DNA of 64,000 nucleotides from Nemopilema nomurai. Its lineage: Eukaryota > Cnidaria > Scyphozoa > Rhizostomeae > Rhizostomatidae. Shown here in pieces: positions 26,269-38,600 of this stretch; the first letter of the stretch is position 1, and every line of letters starts with the position of its first letter. The translations under genes were made by a program, and so were the position numbers. The stretch spans positions 520,722 through 584,721 of the forward strand of contig ML133433.1 of NCBI GenBank assembly GCA_003864495.1, given 5' to 3'. Below the pieces are notes generated by a model. That model had not been told where the DNA came from, made no database searches, and saw only the letters and a list, made by a program, of their open reading frames with translations.

Positions 26269-26996
26269 ATGAGTTAGGCCACTGCATTATACCTGGAACG
26301 CATGTCTCGCGTTTTCCAGCTTTTTGTTTAGTTTTTTCGGAAGAAGTACCTACTACACTAACTATATGCAAGGAAACTAATAAATTTCGTAGCAAAACCA
26401 AAGATAAAATAGGCCGTTAAGCTCGGAGGTGGGAAAACATTTACGCAGCTTCAAAGCAAATTTTAAAGGGTTTCCCTATTTGCCCATATGTTAAGGCATC
26501 TTTTCTGAAAAATCCTAGCCTTTCTCTCCTGGCAAAGAAAATGACAATACGATTTGAAAAATGATTCAGACAAATCTAAAACAGTGATATGATCATAATA
26601 TTTATAAACTTTAACACACTTGGTGATAATTTTACGCAGTAGCTATAATTCAAGACGGGCGATAATTAGAGAACTTATAAGTGTGCCGAAAAATTTATGT
26701 AAAATCTTTAGAAAATCCTCGAAAATCCGGAAATCCCTGCCAATTCTGATAAAAAAACCCGAGAATCTCCATGAAGTTTTAAGGGATTTTTAAAGTCCAG
26801 AAAATCTCGTACAATATTTTGGGAAGTGAAATGCCCCTCAGTCGAAGGAGCACATAAATGTTTTGGCAGCGTCAAGTTCTAAGTTTATGTTATAAACATC
26901 TACAGCACAAGGCTTTAACCTGTTCTACAGTTTTGAGTTAGATACAAATTTTATTTGAAAATTAGGATTGTCATACGATTGATATTTTTTTCAGTC

Positions 26997-29119
26997 ATGG
27001 ATCAAAATTTACAACGGATATTAGAAAGGATTCTTTTCGAATACGGTGCTCCTGAGATTAAAGACCAATATGCAGATCTAGAAGCTGCACCGAGAACGAG
27101 GCTACTCGAAGCAATGCTACAAGCAATGCGCATGGAACTAGGCGATATTCGTCAGTTTTCTATAGCACGTCCAGCAAACCATCCACTTATTGCGGAAGCA
27201 ATAAGCCATATAGGAGGGTTTCCATCTTTTTTTGAATTGGATCCAGTGGCAAGGCTGGTGAGTAGATGGGGAAGAAATCTACCTCGAGACTTCATACTTG
27301 ATGAGCATTCAAAGACAATATCTCAGAGAAGAGGTGTTCAAGGTATTTCCATAACGACCCACATGGAAGATCATAATACGGTAGGCAGCTGTGCCGACTT
27401 TTCTGGCTTGGATAAAGCTTTTATCAAAGATTTGAAGCTGTTTGAAAAGTCTAAAGGAAAGTTTATCGAGGGCGTTCTTGTCACGCCACCGTTGGCCCTC
27501 AAGGGCACAACGACCTTTTTAGAGGACGAGCGAGGAGATATTGTTCAGCTTGGGCTGTACAACATGCTTAAGGGTTCTGTGCCAAGTTATGAAATTGCAG
27601 AAAAGAAGTTTCCCAAGGGTGCAAAGCTAAGGATAGCTGAACCATATTTCAAGATATTCAGCGATTGCAATAAGGGTATTAGGGTTGATTGCCCCGCGGA
27701 TATCTCAATAACCAGTCAAACGGAATTTAACTATGAACAAATCATAGAGCAGGGGAAAAGCTTCTTGGATAATGGAGAACCTTTGGCGGCACTTGACGCC
27801 TATACCGCCGGTCTGAAGGAGTTCCCTGATGTCATTCTTCTATTAAACAATAGAAGTCAAGCGGAGCTGAAGCTGGAGCAGTATGAGCTAGCCTTGCTGG
27901 ATGCTGCAGCAGTCCTTCTTATTGACCGGGACAACGAGAAAGGGCGCCTGAGATATAGGACGGCCGCGAAGAATCTTGGCTTTGCAGCAAACAACGCCAC
28001 TGGGGTTTTCAGCCTGTGGAAGCGAGTGTTGACATATGGCAGAGATCCCATTGGCGACCCATTGAATGGAAAATATTCACGAGAAGATGGCAACAAAGTT
28101 TATAAAGACAGCAATTATTATCAAGCCAAATTGATTTATACAGCTGTACTTCGCAATTTCAATCCTGTCTGCAAATTACTAGCAGGGATTGCATTTGCGA
28201 GCTTGAAGTCTGAAATTTTCCAGACAGCAATATCAGCTGCGAGTGCATGCCTTCAAATTGCCAAGGATGAAGAGAATCGCAAACAAGCACAATTTGCAAT
28301 GACAAATGCGTTTTACATGTTGGGTGAAATTGAGTTCGCGCAACTAGCTGCGATGGGTAAAGCCTCGTTAGGGATTTTTCATGACCGAACAAGAGACACG
28401 CTCACTGTTGTTACCAGCGCCATGAGAAACAAATCCTATGAAAATGTTAAAGTTCCATCCGATTTCCTGAGATCCGATGCCATAGAGCATAGCTACATCT
28501 CTGGTAAAGGCAGAGGATTAAGGGCGAAGAGGAACATACAAAAATTTGAGGTGCTTATTGTTGACCATCCAATAGCGTGTATTGACAAATATATGAACTT
28601 TGGGTTTTCATTGCATGCTCAGAGTAAAGAAGCCTGTGGTCCAAGCAGCTTTGGCCTTCAGAATGATCTTATTCTGCTATGTAAATACAATGGCCTACTT
28701 GCAAAGAAGCTACTTTTGTTGGAGACAAAGCGGAAGGGTGTGAAAGGAGGTGATTTGCCCCTTGTTCAAGATCTCGAGTGGATGGCCTATCGCCAGCTAA
28801 ACCATGATGTGTTGCCATTTTTGGCACAAACTCCAGATGAGGTTGGAGTGGACGGGAGCCAGCTGACGCCCAGTTCATTAGAGATGTCGTTATTACAAAC
28901 TCTTTTGAATGGGGGTCAATTGTTGAGGCGACTGCAAGATTTTCAGGTTCTGCATTGCATTTGAGAGTGAGCTTGTTCAACCATGATAACATACCAAATT
29001 GCGCTCATCTTCGTGTTGGCGATGCAATGGTAATAGTGGCAGGCAGAGATATAAGGAAAGGCGAAGAGTTAATCATTTTCTATGGCTCTGAAGACAAACT
29101 TTCGACATGGGGGTTGTAG
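26997..29119 (+). CDS. TPR-SET domain protein, putative lysine methyltransferase
   Basis: Read as two exons, 26997-28914 and 28947-29119 (696 residues). The start ATG follows a clear acceptor (ttttttcag, exon from 26995), implying a non-coding upstream exon. The N-terminal half contains a block like fungal and plant TPR-SET proteins (AEPYFKIF, GIRVDCPADI). A TPR stretch lies near residues 243-330 (EQGKSFLDNGEPLAALDAYT). The SET domain starts near residue 502 (GKGRGLRAKRNI) and ends with SLFNHDNIPNC, GRDIRKGEELIIFYG. SET proteins transfer methyl from S-adenosylmethionine to lysine; the substrate here is unknown. The usual NHSC motif reads NHDN. The first frame runs into a stop at 28962 unless 32 bp are removed (28915-28946, GT-AG, phase 1), after which the SET end is restored. 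A frameshift or pseudogene is the alternative. Confidence 0.8.
28915..28946 (+). other. Candidate 32-bp micro-intron (or frameshift) in the TPR-SET gene
   Basis: The 32 bp run from gtcaat to ttttcag. Removing them changes frame exactly as needed to join LLQTLLNG to the SET C-terminal block, with GGT split 1+2 across the junction. This is far below usual metazoan intron size, so a one-base assembly error or true frameshift must be considered. Confidence 0.45.
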
Positions 29120-30271
29120 ATTGTGGTATTATTCATTTAAATTGTTATGCTACATACACAACGTAATGGGAAGCAACTGTAACTTCACCATTAGAAAGTG
29201 GCAACCTGTGCAAGGGCCTATTTAGTATAAAGATTAAGTAAAAACAGCAAGAAATTATTTACGAGAAGAGACGTGTTCCTTTCAAACGCTTTTGCAAGAC
29301 TTTATTGATGGCCGGCAGGCTTAACTGATTACCAAACAGGTTTTACAGATAGCCCGACAGGCTTAACTAATGGTTTACTGATCGCCAAACAGGTTTTACT
29401 CATTACCAAACAGGTTTTACCAATGAAGAAGTTGGTACCATCGACAGGATGGATAAACTAATGATTAAGATCTGGCGATTTGTCGAAAAAGCATTCGTCG
29501 AGCTTTCCCATTTCCAGGCTATCCAGTCCTGAAGTAACCTTTCTATTTCAAACAATTTACATGCTTTGGTCTCTAGGCAGAGAAAGTTTTGTAAAGTTCG
29601 CTATGTATCCATTCAAAAGTTGTATTCTTTTGCATGTTGTTGATTATCAATAGTGGACCTTCGGACTACGATTGCAACGTAGCTTTAGAAAGAGTTTAGG
29701 TTTTATCTGAACGTTTTAGATTAAGATTGAAGTTGGCGAAAATGGAAATGGAGGTGAAACAATAGTCGAGCAAGAGAATGAGGCTTCTTTGGACATTTAA
29801 GTGTGTCCTTGATTATGAAAAAGCCGATAATGAAGAATTATGAGATGTATTTGCTTCTATATTATTATTATTATAATGTATTTTATATTATACGTTATGC
29901 AACAGCAGTGCAATGTTCTGTAAGTCCTGGAAGTTTTTGCAGAGTGAGCTGGGTAATTCAAGAAATAGCAATGGTTGAAAAATCGACAAGCCTATTAATG
30001 GTGGTCCTTCTAGATTCGCAACCTTAGTCGTAAGATCCAACTGCGAGATAAATTGCTTATAACTGATTGCATAGATTCATTAAAATAATCTTAGCAACGG
30101 ATGCATAACCAATGTGTTATCGAATCAGGTTGATACCCTTGTCATGTGCAGTCTTTCTAGAACTTTGTTATAAGATGTCTTTTTGGCGCAAACGATGAAA
30201 CATTTTTGATGGATAAGATTGCAATCTTTTTTGGTGGAAGGGAATATACCGTTGAAAAGCAGAAATTTATT
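29120..30271. other. Intergenic, no gene seen
   Basis: AT-rich sequence downstream of the TPR-SET gene. Positions 29310-29425 hold a degenerate direct repeat built on accaaacaggttttac and caggcttaact. No convincing coding or RNA gene is visible. Confidence 0.5.
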
Positions 30272-32408
30272 CAGTGGCGGATGCAAAGGATGCTTGAGCA
30301 CCGGTCAGATTTTCAGAGTTGTGTTTCTGACCAAAGTTAATTTGTGCTTAAAATAAAGCTAAATAGATGTCACAAGATGAAATAAAACACCTTCTACAAA
30401 TAAGAAATTCGATATTTCTTCCCTCTTTTACACGAAAATACCGAATTTCTATCTGAACTGCTTTGTTTTGCTGCGCTATAGTTTGTTATGAAAGTAGAAT
30501 ATTTACCGGAACAAGATTCTGACAGAATTTGAATGCTGACCAGTAACAATACAAATTGCAAATTGCACCCTCCAGTTAAATTCTATTATCCGATTGTATT
30601 CCGAGCACCGGTGGGTCAGTAAAATAGAGTCCTCAAGAATGGAGCTAGCCAATCATCTATTTTTTCACCGGTGCTCAGATCGAATATTAGCTAATCACTT
30701 GCATTTTCACCGGTGCTCGACATCATCAGAGCATCGGTCAGGTCTAAATAGCCGATAAACGATTAGGATTCATTCGCTTGTCTTCCGTCACGGGCGTACC
30801 TCATTCGTTGGACGAGATGGATGAGTGCAAGAATCATCTGTCGTGCTTACAAGATTCTCTTAAAAATGAACAGTTCGACGCTGTAAATAGAATTAAATTG
30901 GTGGCAATCGATGTTTTAGAAAAGGGGAGGCGAGCATACTTTCGAGGTGCAAAAATTTCATTGATTCATTTGCTGACTTGCAGCTTACCGATGGTGGGGA
31001 GAGCAAGAGAGGCCATGGTTTATAGTTTTTTTCCTCATGGCCTATAATTTCAGATCAACTTTTATGTGATTTTATTTACCGAACAATGTTATTTAGGGGT
31101 TGAGGTCGCCCTGGGAATTTGCTCCTGGCAGCTTTCAAAAAAGCAACATCTTTTATACATCCAGAAATCGGTGTATCCGCCTTTTTCCATAAGAAAGCTT
31201 TATCTTAACAATAAAAAGTTAAATGTTGAAATTCTTTGAGAGGCGCTACATAGCGCGAAGGGTTAATCAGTGGACTTGAGTGACTAGGCCATGCATTTTG
31301 CAACTTTGTTCTTGATGATTTCACGACAAAACGTCATGGTGGTGATAATTGCTTTCTGAAAGTGATGGCATTTCCACGCTAATCTTTATTGACAGCCATC
31401 CTTTTGTGATTTCTCTAATTTAGGATATACACCTATTAAGTGATAGAGCAAGGTGGGAACAACGCTAACGTGACTCACGAATTGAATTTGCTAGAAAAGT
31501 TCCTTTCAATAAAAATGTCCAAGTTTCATCTATTCTCATATTCTTATCCAGTCAGGTTTTTTGAGTCTAAATATTCATTTATTATTCTTCAGGCTGAAAT
31601 ACCCAATGCTTTTTAATTGAACCCCAAATTTTAAATGATTAATTGAGTTGCCAAAAGTTGGACAGTTTAAATGAAAAGTTGGATGTCAAAATAGCTGTTT
31701 CGACAAAGTGAAACTTTCTTTTTAGAAGTTTGACGTGTTCAACTTTCGTCCAATTTTCCTCCTTTCTATTATTTAATCCTTCTTCGAACCTATTGTCTTT
31801 AATGACGTGCACTGCACTTCAGGGGCTTCATCCACCAGCCAGGTAATTTTTTTGATCACGCTATTTTCTGAAATATTTATAAAAGGCTGCCAAGTGTCAA
31901 AGAATTGAAGAGTTGGAGAGCTGTCTTTGGAAAGCTGTCTGTTGTTGTGGAGAGGGGAAAACTGTCTTTGGGACATAAGACTGCCTCTGTATCACAATAG
32001 AGGTGCATAACAGACAAAATTAACGAGCCTTGCTGAGAATGTTATCTTTGCTGGTACCTATACAACGATTCAACTTGTAGCCTCATTTTGAAAAACTCGT
32101 TAGATTCTCTTGTACAGAATTTTTGATCGGATTTCGAGCATAGTATAACAGTATAACCGTGGTATAACACTAGATCATGTTTTGTTTATTTAGTTGTGAA
32201 AGTACGAATTATGTTCTGTTATGTTTGAAATATCAAGTTTTCTTGATTCTGCATACCAAACATAAAGGATATAAATTTCAAAACATGTTATAGCTACTCT
32301 TGTATATAGATAATCGAAACCGAATTAATTATAGGGTGTGGTAATTTTATTGGGTGTGGCACATTCAAAGTTGAGCACCGGTCAGAAAATTTTCTGGATC
32401 CGCCCCTG
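30272..32408. mobile_element. Non-autonomous hAT-like DNA transposon with 5-bp target duplication
   Basis: The left end is CAGTGGCGGATGCAAAG; the reverse complement of the right end is CAGGGGCGGATCCAGAA, the CAGNGGCGGAT start typical of hAT terminal repeats. Both sides are flanked by TTATT (30267-30271 and 32409-32413), a 5-bp direct duplication. The subterminal motif GAGCACCGGT or its complement occurs about six times, at about 30297, 30603, 30666, 30706, 30729 (GAGCATCGGT variant) and 32373, as expected for transposase-binding repeats. No transposase frame is present. Assignment to the 5-bp-TSD branch of hAT elements is from memory. Confidence 0.65.
30817..30946 (+). CDS. Possible small exon inside the hAT-like element
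   Basis: From ATG (MDECKNHLSCLQDSLK onward) to a possible donor at CGAG|gtgcaa: 43 codons with a helical, protein-like composition. No continuation can be assigned with confidence. It could be a captured gene fragment, transposase debris or chance. Confidence 0.15.
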
Positions 32409-32630
32409 TTATTCCATGGTAATTTTAGGTTAACAGGGATACATGAACACATCAGCTTGAGATTTTTGGCTTAAAGCCTTGTACCCCTGTGGGTTGCACC
32501 TTGACGACAGGGATTTTCGAGGACAACCAACTTTAAGCTGAACACGTGAAGAAATGTGGACACTGAAATTTAATCGAAAACAAACAGGTCCATTATTGCC
32601 ACAAACAGGGCTAGCTGACAGTGCAAAGTT

Positions 32631-35600
32631 ATGGTAAGTGGAGGCAAACCAGAGACACGAATGGAGAATGAAAAATAAATACTAGATTGAGGCGACTGAA
32701 TGGTGATGGCGACGGATGTTTTATCTGACTCCTCTGGTAATGATGCTTTATTTACAATAATTGCAAACGCCTGGGTTAAGCAATTAAATGTTGAATTTAG
32801 AAAACAGAAGTCGATTGAGTATATTCATTTTAGAGCATAGCCATTTTCAAATTTGTCTTTTATCCAAACATCAAGTAAACTTGTCTGCCGACTATAGATG
32901 GTAGACTGTCCACTCTCCTTTTCTGTCACAGTGAGGGTCTTTGATTTTTCTATGATACGATAGTTGAAAAATATTTAAGTGCAATACCATATGCTTTAGA
33001 CCAATTTTGTTATGTAAGATTTTTTTGCTCCCGCAAGTTTCATTTTATAATGGGGAAGGAGCATTTATAATGGAATGTTTTTACTCTTTATTTCAGGCAA
33101 CTGCTTATTATTAATTTATTTCTGACTTTTGATAGGATTTCTATTTTTTTAACACAAGCTTGACAAACAAATAAATATAAAGTCTATGTGAAATTATATA
33201 ATTCATAGAATGTTCTCAATTGAGAAATTTTCCCAAGGATTATAAGTTTAATTTTGTGAATTTTGGTATTCCACTTATATGGCTATGATATGTTACTGAT
33301 GTTTCACCAGCTAGTAATGTGTTGCAGTGAAATACATTGGATTAGGTTCTGAAAAATGAAGATGTTTTAACAATGACTGGAGCAGAAAGGAGCCCTTAAA
33401 GATTTTCAGAAAGAGGAAGCTCACTTTTCTTCTCAATTATGAAGGAAGGTCTTGACTCTCGCTTAGTGCTAAAAAAGACAGAAAGAGAAGAAAAGACATA
33501 GTGACTACATAGATCTACATTTTTTGGCAACAATCTTTATTCTATTACTCTGAAAAGAAGACAGAGTGACAATTGGCTAGAGTCAGAAGCTGCCTGATTT
33601 GTTTTGAAAAATTGGGAAGTGTGATTGGTTTGGAATGAAGATAAGTTGGTTCTTGTTGGGGAAAGGCGCATGAGCTATATAGTTTCCCAATGTGAAAATT
33701 GTATGCACCTAAATTGAAAGCATACACAGAACACTGCTTAAAAACATTCAGTATTTTGAAATGATTAATGATTAATGATAATAATTTATGACAATGATTA
33801 AGATAACCATTAACATTCTAGAAGAGTATAAGTAAATGGGTGTTAAATCAAATCTAAATGGAAAATGGAAATTGGGGGCAATATGTGAACAAGAACTGCT
33901 ATAAATAGTATATTTGCAAAAGATGCTTATTATTCTGTTTCAATGCATTTCTTTGTTTTTTGCAGCACAGGGTTTTGAAGAAGTCCATGTGACTGTCAAT
34001 AATTTGGTTGGTTTCAACTTTCTGAAGTTTTTTTCCACCAAAAAGCAGTTAACATCTGACATTGCTCTTAAGTCTCAAGATAGACAATGATTGGTTTCAT
34101 TTGGTTAAAGAATTTAAACTTTCAATATTGTTGCTAATTTCTTCTTTAGAGGTCCATTTGTGATTAGTTTTTTGATGAAATTGGATGTTTGGTTATTTTT
34201 GATCAAGCACAGTTGTTTCCAAATACAACCATATGTGACAACACTTTTCTGTTTTTTAAGTATGTTGCCAACTATAGTGACCATTACTAAGAACAGAATT
34301 AAAAGCGGACAAGCAATTTATGAAATTGATTTAGGACTGTCCATAGACTGAACCAGGTCAACGATGCTCTATTGAATCTTCATTTGTTATTCACTTACTG
34401 CTTAAGTTATGGTCCATTTTAGCCTAAAGAAGTTGATCATTGGTTGCCATCAAAGCTGCTGACAAGTGTTTTTCTTTGATTTTGATTTATTAGGTACAAA
34501 TGTCATTTAGCATCTTTAATGATTTTTTGCAGGAGGGGCTTTTGGATGAAGATGCAACATTCATTGACTTTTTCAATGCATTTCTAGCATTACCAGTAAG
34601 GGTTTTCAGTTTTATATGTTAGTTTGTCATTTGCTGTATTTTCATTTATGATGTACTGTTGATATTTAAGCATATTTTAGACAGTCGTTCATGTCTATAC
34701 TTCATCCTTCCCAGAAATAGTGTTGATACCATATAAAATAACATCTCACCAAGTAGCCTTATGGCAGTGCTAGCAGTTGCCATATATTTTGCTTTTGTCA
34801 TGTTAATAACTTGATAGTGGGAAGTGCTTTCTTTTCTTAAGACTTGAGAATTTTTGCAAGATAGTGGAAAGTGCTTTCTTTTCATGTCCCAGGGAATCTT
34901 TCCTCTTTTCTTACCATTGCCTTGATCTTACTGTCATGCAGACCTTCCCTGTCCGATTGCACTATAATGGAGACAGTGGCAGGTTCGAGGAGTTCAAGTA
35001 CAAACTTGCTGACGGTGCTCTTGACAATAATGTCAAACAGGCAACATCGCTGAAAAGATGTTCCTTTTTCAAGAGCACGATTGACGAAAAAGCCCTAAAG
35101 ATTGGCTATTACGTAAAGGTGATTGATTACCTAAAGGCTTTCTATGCACTATGTAAAGCCAATTGCTACATGCTCTTTTTTGTGGTTGCGAAAACTAAAT
35201 TACTTATAACCTTATTCCGTTAAACACTAAAGCTTCCCTGTTTAAAACGGTGCATATCTTTGCTTATCGAAGTGCACTTAAGGGTGATGCAAGTATGTTT
35301 ATTTTTAAGTTTCTTGAGCGAGACGAAGGAATTACCTGGATAAAGGAAAACAGACTCCCGCTTTTTCAAAGAAGTGAAATGTATGCAGAATTCAAATTGG
35401 CGAGATTGTTGTCGATTGCGCAGGTGGGCAGCTCATAAATCATCAAGCTTATTAGATTTGGGATTGATTTATAAGATGGCTTTATAAGATTGGGCCTCGG
35501 CCTTTTCCACTCTGGACTGCAACTGTATGATTACAACTGTTTGTCGTAGAGGTCTGCTTGAAGAACATCTATTGGTGCCATTAACGTAATAATGACGCGT

Positions 35601-38600
35601 TTTGCTGTTTTCTTTGGTTAGTCATTCCGTGCTGGCCCTGTTCTGTGTAGTGTGGATATCCAGCTGTTACGAACCTTCGAGGTTGCCAAAGTTCAACCTT
35701 TTTTTTACTTAGACAGAGTACCTTGTGAACATTCTCAGAGACTCAATTTATATCCAAAAAGCTGCTTTCGACAACCGAACCTCTCCAGCGTATCGGGTTC
35801 GAAGGAATCATGGACAGTACCCAGGCCTAGCTGAATTTCAAAAACAGTTCCAGTCAGATGGTAATGGGGACGTAACTGTGGCCGTTTCTCAGGTAGGAAC
35901 ATGAGGCTTATTTTACAACGTCTTCCAATACGCTTTGCTAAAAACTTTGTTTCAGGCTCTGGCATTTGACCTTTTGAGGATACTGTTCACTTTTACTGTC
36001 TTCCAATACGCTTTGCTAAAAACCTTGTTTCAGGCTCTGGCATTTGACCTTTTGAGGATACTGTTCACTTTTACTGTCTTCCAATACGCTTTGCTAAAAA
36101 CCTTGTTTCAGGCTCTGGCATTTGACCTTTTGAGGATACTGTTTTCTTTTACTGTCTTCCAATACGCTTTGCTAAAAACCTTGTTTCAGGCTCTGGCATT
36201 TGACCTTTTGAGGATACTGTTCACTTTTACTGTCTTTCAATACGCTTTGCTAAAAACCTTGTTTCAGGCTCTGGCATTTGACCTTTTGAGGATACTGTTC
36301 ACTTTTACTGTCTTCCAATACGCTTTGCTAAAAACTTTGTTTCTGGCTCTGGCATTTGACCTTTCGAGGGTGTGACTTACTTTATCTGTCTTCCAACAAG
36401 CTTTGCTAAAATTTTGTTTTTGACTCTATCATTTGAACTTTGAATCATACCTACTGTTTGCCAGTTGTGTTTGGTATTGATTATTGTGATAAGTCATCCA
36501 CCTCTGTTATATCATTGATTATGAAATGAAATTGACATGAAATGATACGCCATTGTTGATCACCAAAATTTCTTTTTGAAGACGCTTAAGGGTGGCGCTT
36601 TTTCGTAGCTGAAATTTAACGGGACATTGCCAAGAATTGTTTTGTTCATTCTCACAGGATACTTGTGGCTATGATTCCGATGTCTCCGATTTAGAGTTTT
36701 CGAAAATCCACTCTGGAACTCCCACTTCTCTGGAAGGCATTTGTGATAAGATAAGCGAAATAGAGACAACCCTTGTGTCTAGTTCATTACGGGGAACATC
36801 CGTAATGGAAAGTAAGTCAGAAGAGAATGACAAACAGCGAAGTTCTTCTGGCCAATCAGTACACAGCAACTGGAACTTGCAAAAGGAAGATGGCTGTTTG
36901 CAAATGGAAAACTCTGCTGATGTTTCCTTAGTGGCTGGTGGTAAAGACGAAGCTGCTTACGGTCAGATAAATCTTTTGTCCATGTTAGGCTCGTTAAGCA
37001 ACAGCTATAGCAGTGTGGCAGGGCCGCCAAGGCTTGCTTTTGCTGCAAATAGCATGCAAACTGATATCGAGCTGGACAAGAGTTGTTCCGAAAGACTCGA
37101 TCAGAATGATGACTTCACCAAGGTTAATAATTCCACTCCCATCAATGTAGCCTCTCAATTGAAGTTCGAAGAGAATCTAGAGACATGGCAGGATGAAAAA
37201 CTCTCTTCAATGAATATGAGATCAAACGGAGATGCTAATGCCTTGAAACCCCTATCAGTGAAACGATATTCGCTGCCTGTTTCTCAAATAAGCATTTCAG
37301 GCAATGCTGAGTCTCATGTGAATGATAGACTACAAGATTCGCGACGCCAATCTTTGCCGTTTGCGTCGCTCTTTTCTCTTCTGCAAGTCGAGTCCTCTCA
37401 TCCAATAGCAGCAAATGGATCAAAGATTGAGCAATTCAACAAGTTATTTGCCAAGGATTCATTTGACTTACTCGATAGATGCACTCAAGATGCCTTAAGA
37501 TCATTTTACATAGAGTCAGGTAAGACGTAATCAGAAAAATTGTCTTTGTTAAGATCCTTTTCATGTTTTCTTTAAAGGAAGTTCATTTATCTCATTTAAG
37601 CAAAGTAGAGCTACTTCTATGTTTACCAGCCTTTTTCGGAAGGATGGATGGTCAATGCTAGCAACGTTCTTGCCATTGTTTACAGTTTTAGCACTGGCAA
37701 CTGATCTAGCGCTAGAAAGTCATAAAGGAATTGGTTACTTTTTGAGATTTCTTATTTTGATGATGGAAAGCTGATGGAGGCACTGCCAATTGTTCAAGGC
37801 ACTGTTTCACGCACCATTGATTTTCGGAACACCAACTCGTGTTTGACGAGATAGCGTCATTCCCAGGAGTAGTTGTGCGAAGCCAACATATTGTACATGT
37901 ATCAGTCATCGGGTGACCTCTTGGAATTTTGCTACTGTTTGTTTGGAGACCCCTGCACTTGTATTGCTGGGAAAGAATTAAGTTTCTAATACTATTGATA
38001 GGTAATAAATGTTTGTTAAAATATTAGGAAACGTTCGACATTTTCTCTCAATCTTTCTTTCTTCATCGTAGAGCGACCAAGCTTACCTCTTTGTTCATTT
38101 TTTACAAATTTATTCAATACGTATTTACTCATTTCTAAAGACCTACGTCTTTTCCTTTCTTCTCTGCTGACTTTGTTTTGCAGACTTCTAGTCATGCCAG
38201 TACTAACTTGGCCGTTGAAGGCTGTTTCGATCAAACTAGTGCGTGCAAACAATTAATTCACCTCATTTTTTAAGATTCTGATGATGATGATGGCGGTGGA
38301 CCAATGGCAAGCAGTCCTAGAAAGCCAATTGATTTAGCAACCAAACTTGGCATGGATGCTTTTAAATTATTTCTGATCAATACGCCTGGTGAAAAATTTT
38401 ACTTGTTGTGGATAGAAATTGAAAAGCTGAAATCTTGTTTTGATGAAGTTGAGCAACTGAGGTATGTTTCGCTTGCTGTGATTTCTGCTGTTTTTCTTTC
38501 AGAAATTCTAAAGTTATTGAACAATTACGTTTAGAAATCTTTTCATTTGTCATCTTTAATTCTATGTTCTAATTACAGCTTGCTACAAGAGATACGACAG

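Noticed and set aside
35935..36375. 146-codon hydrophobic repeat protein with 26-residue units
   Set aside because: 78-bp intronic minisatellite; flanking exons splice over it in frame.
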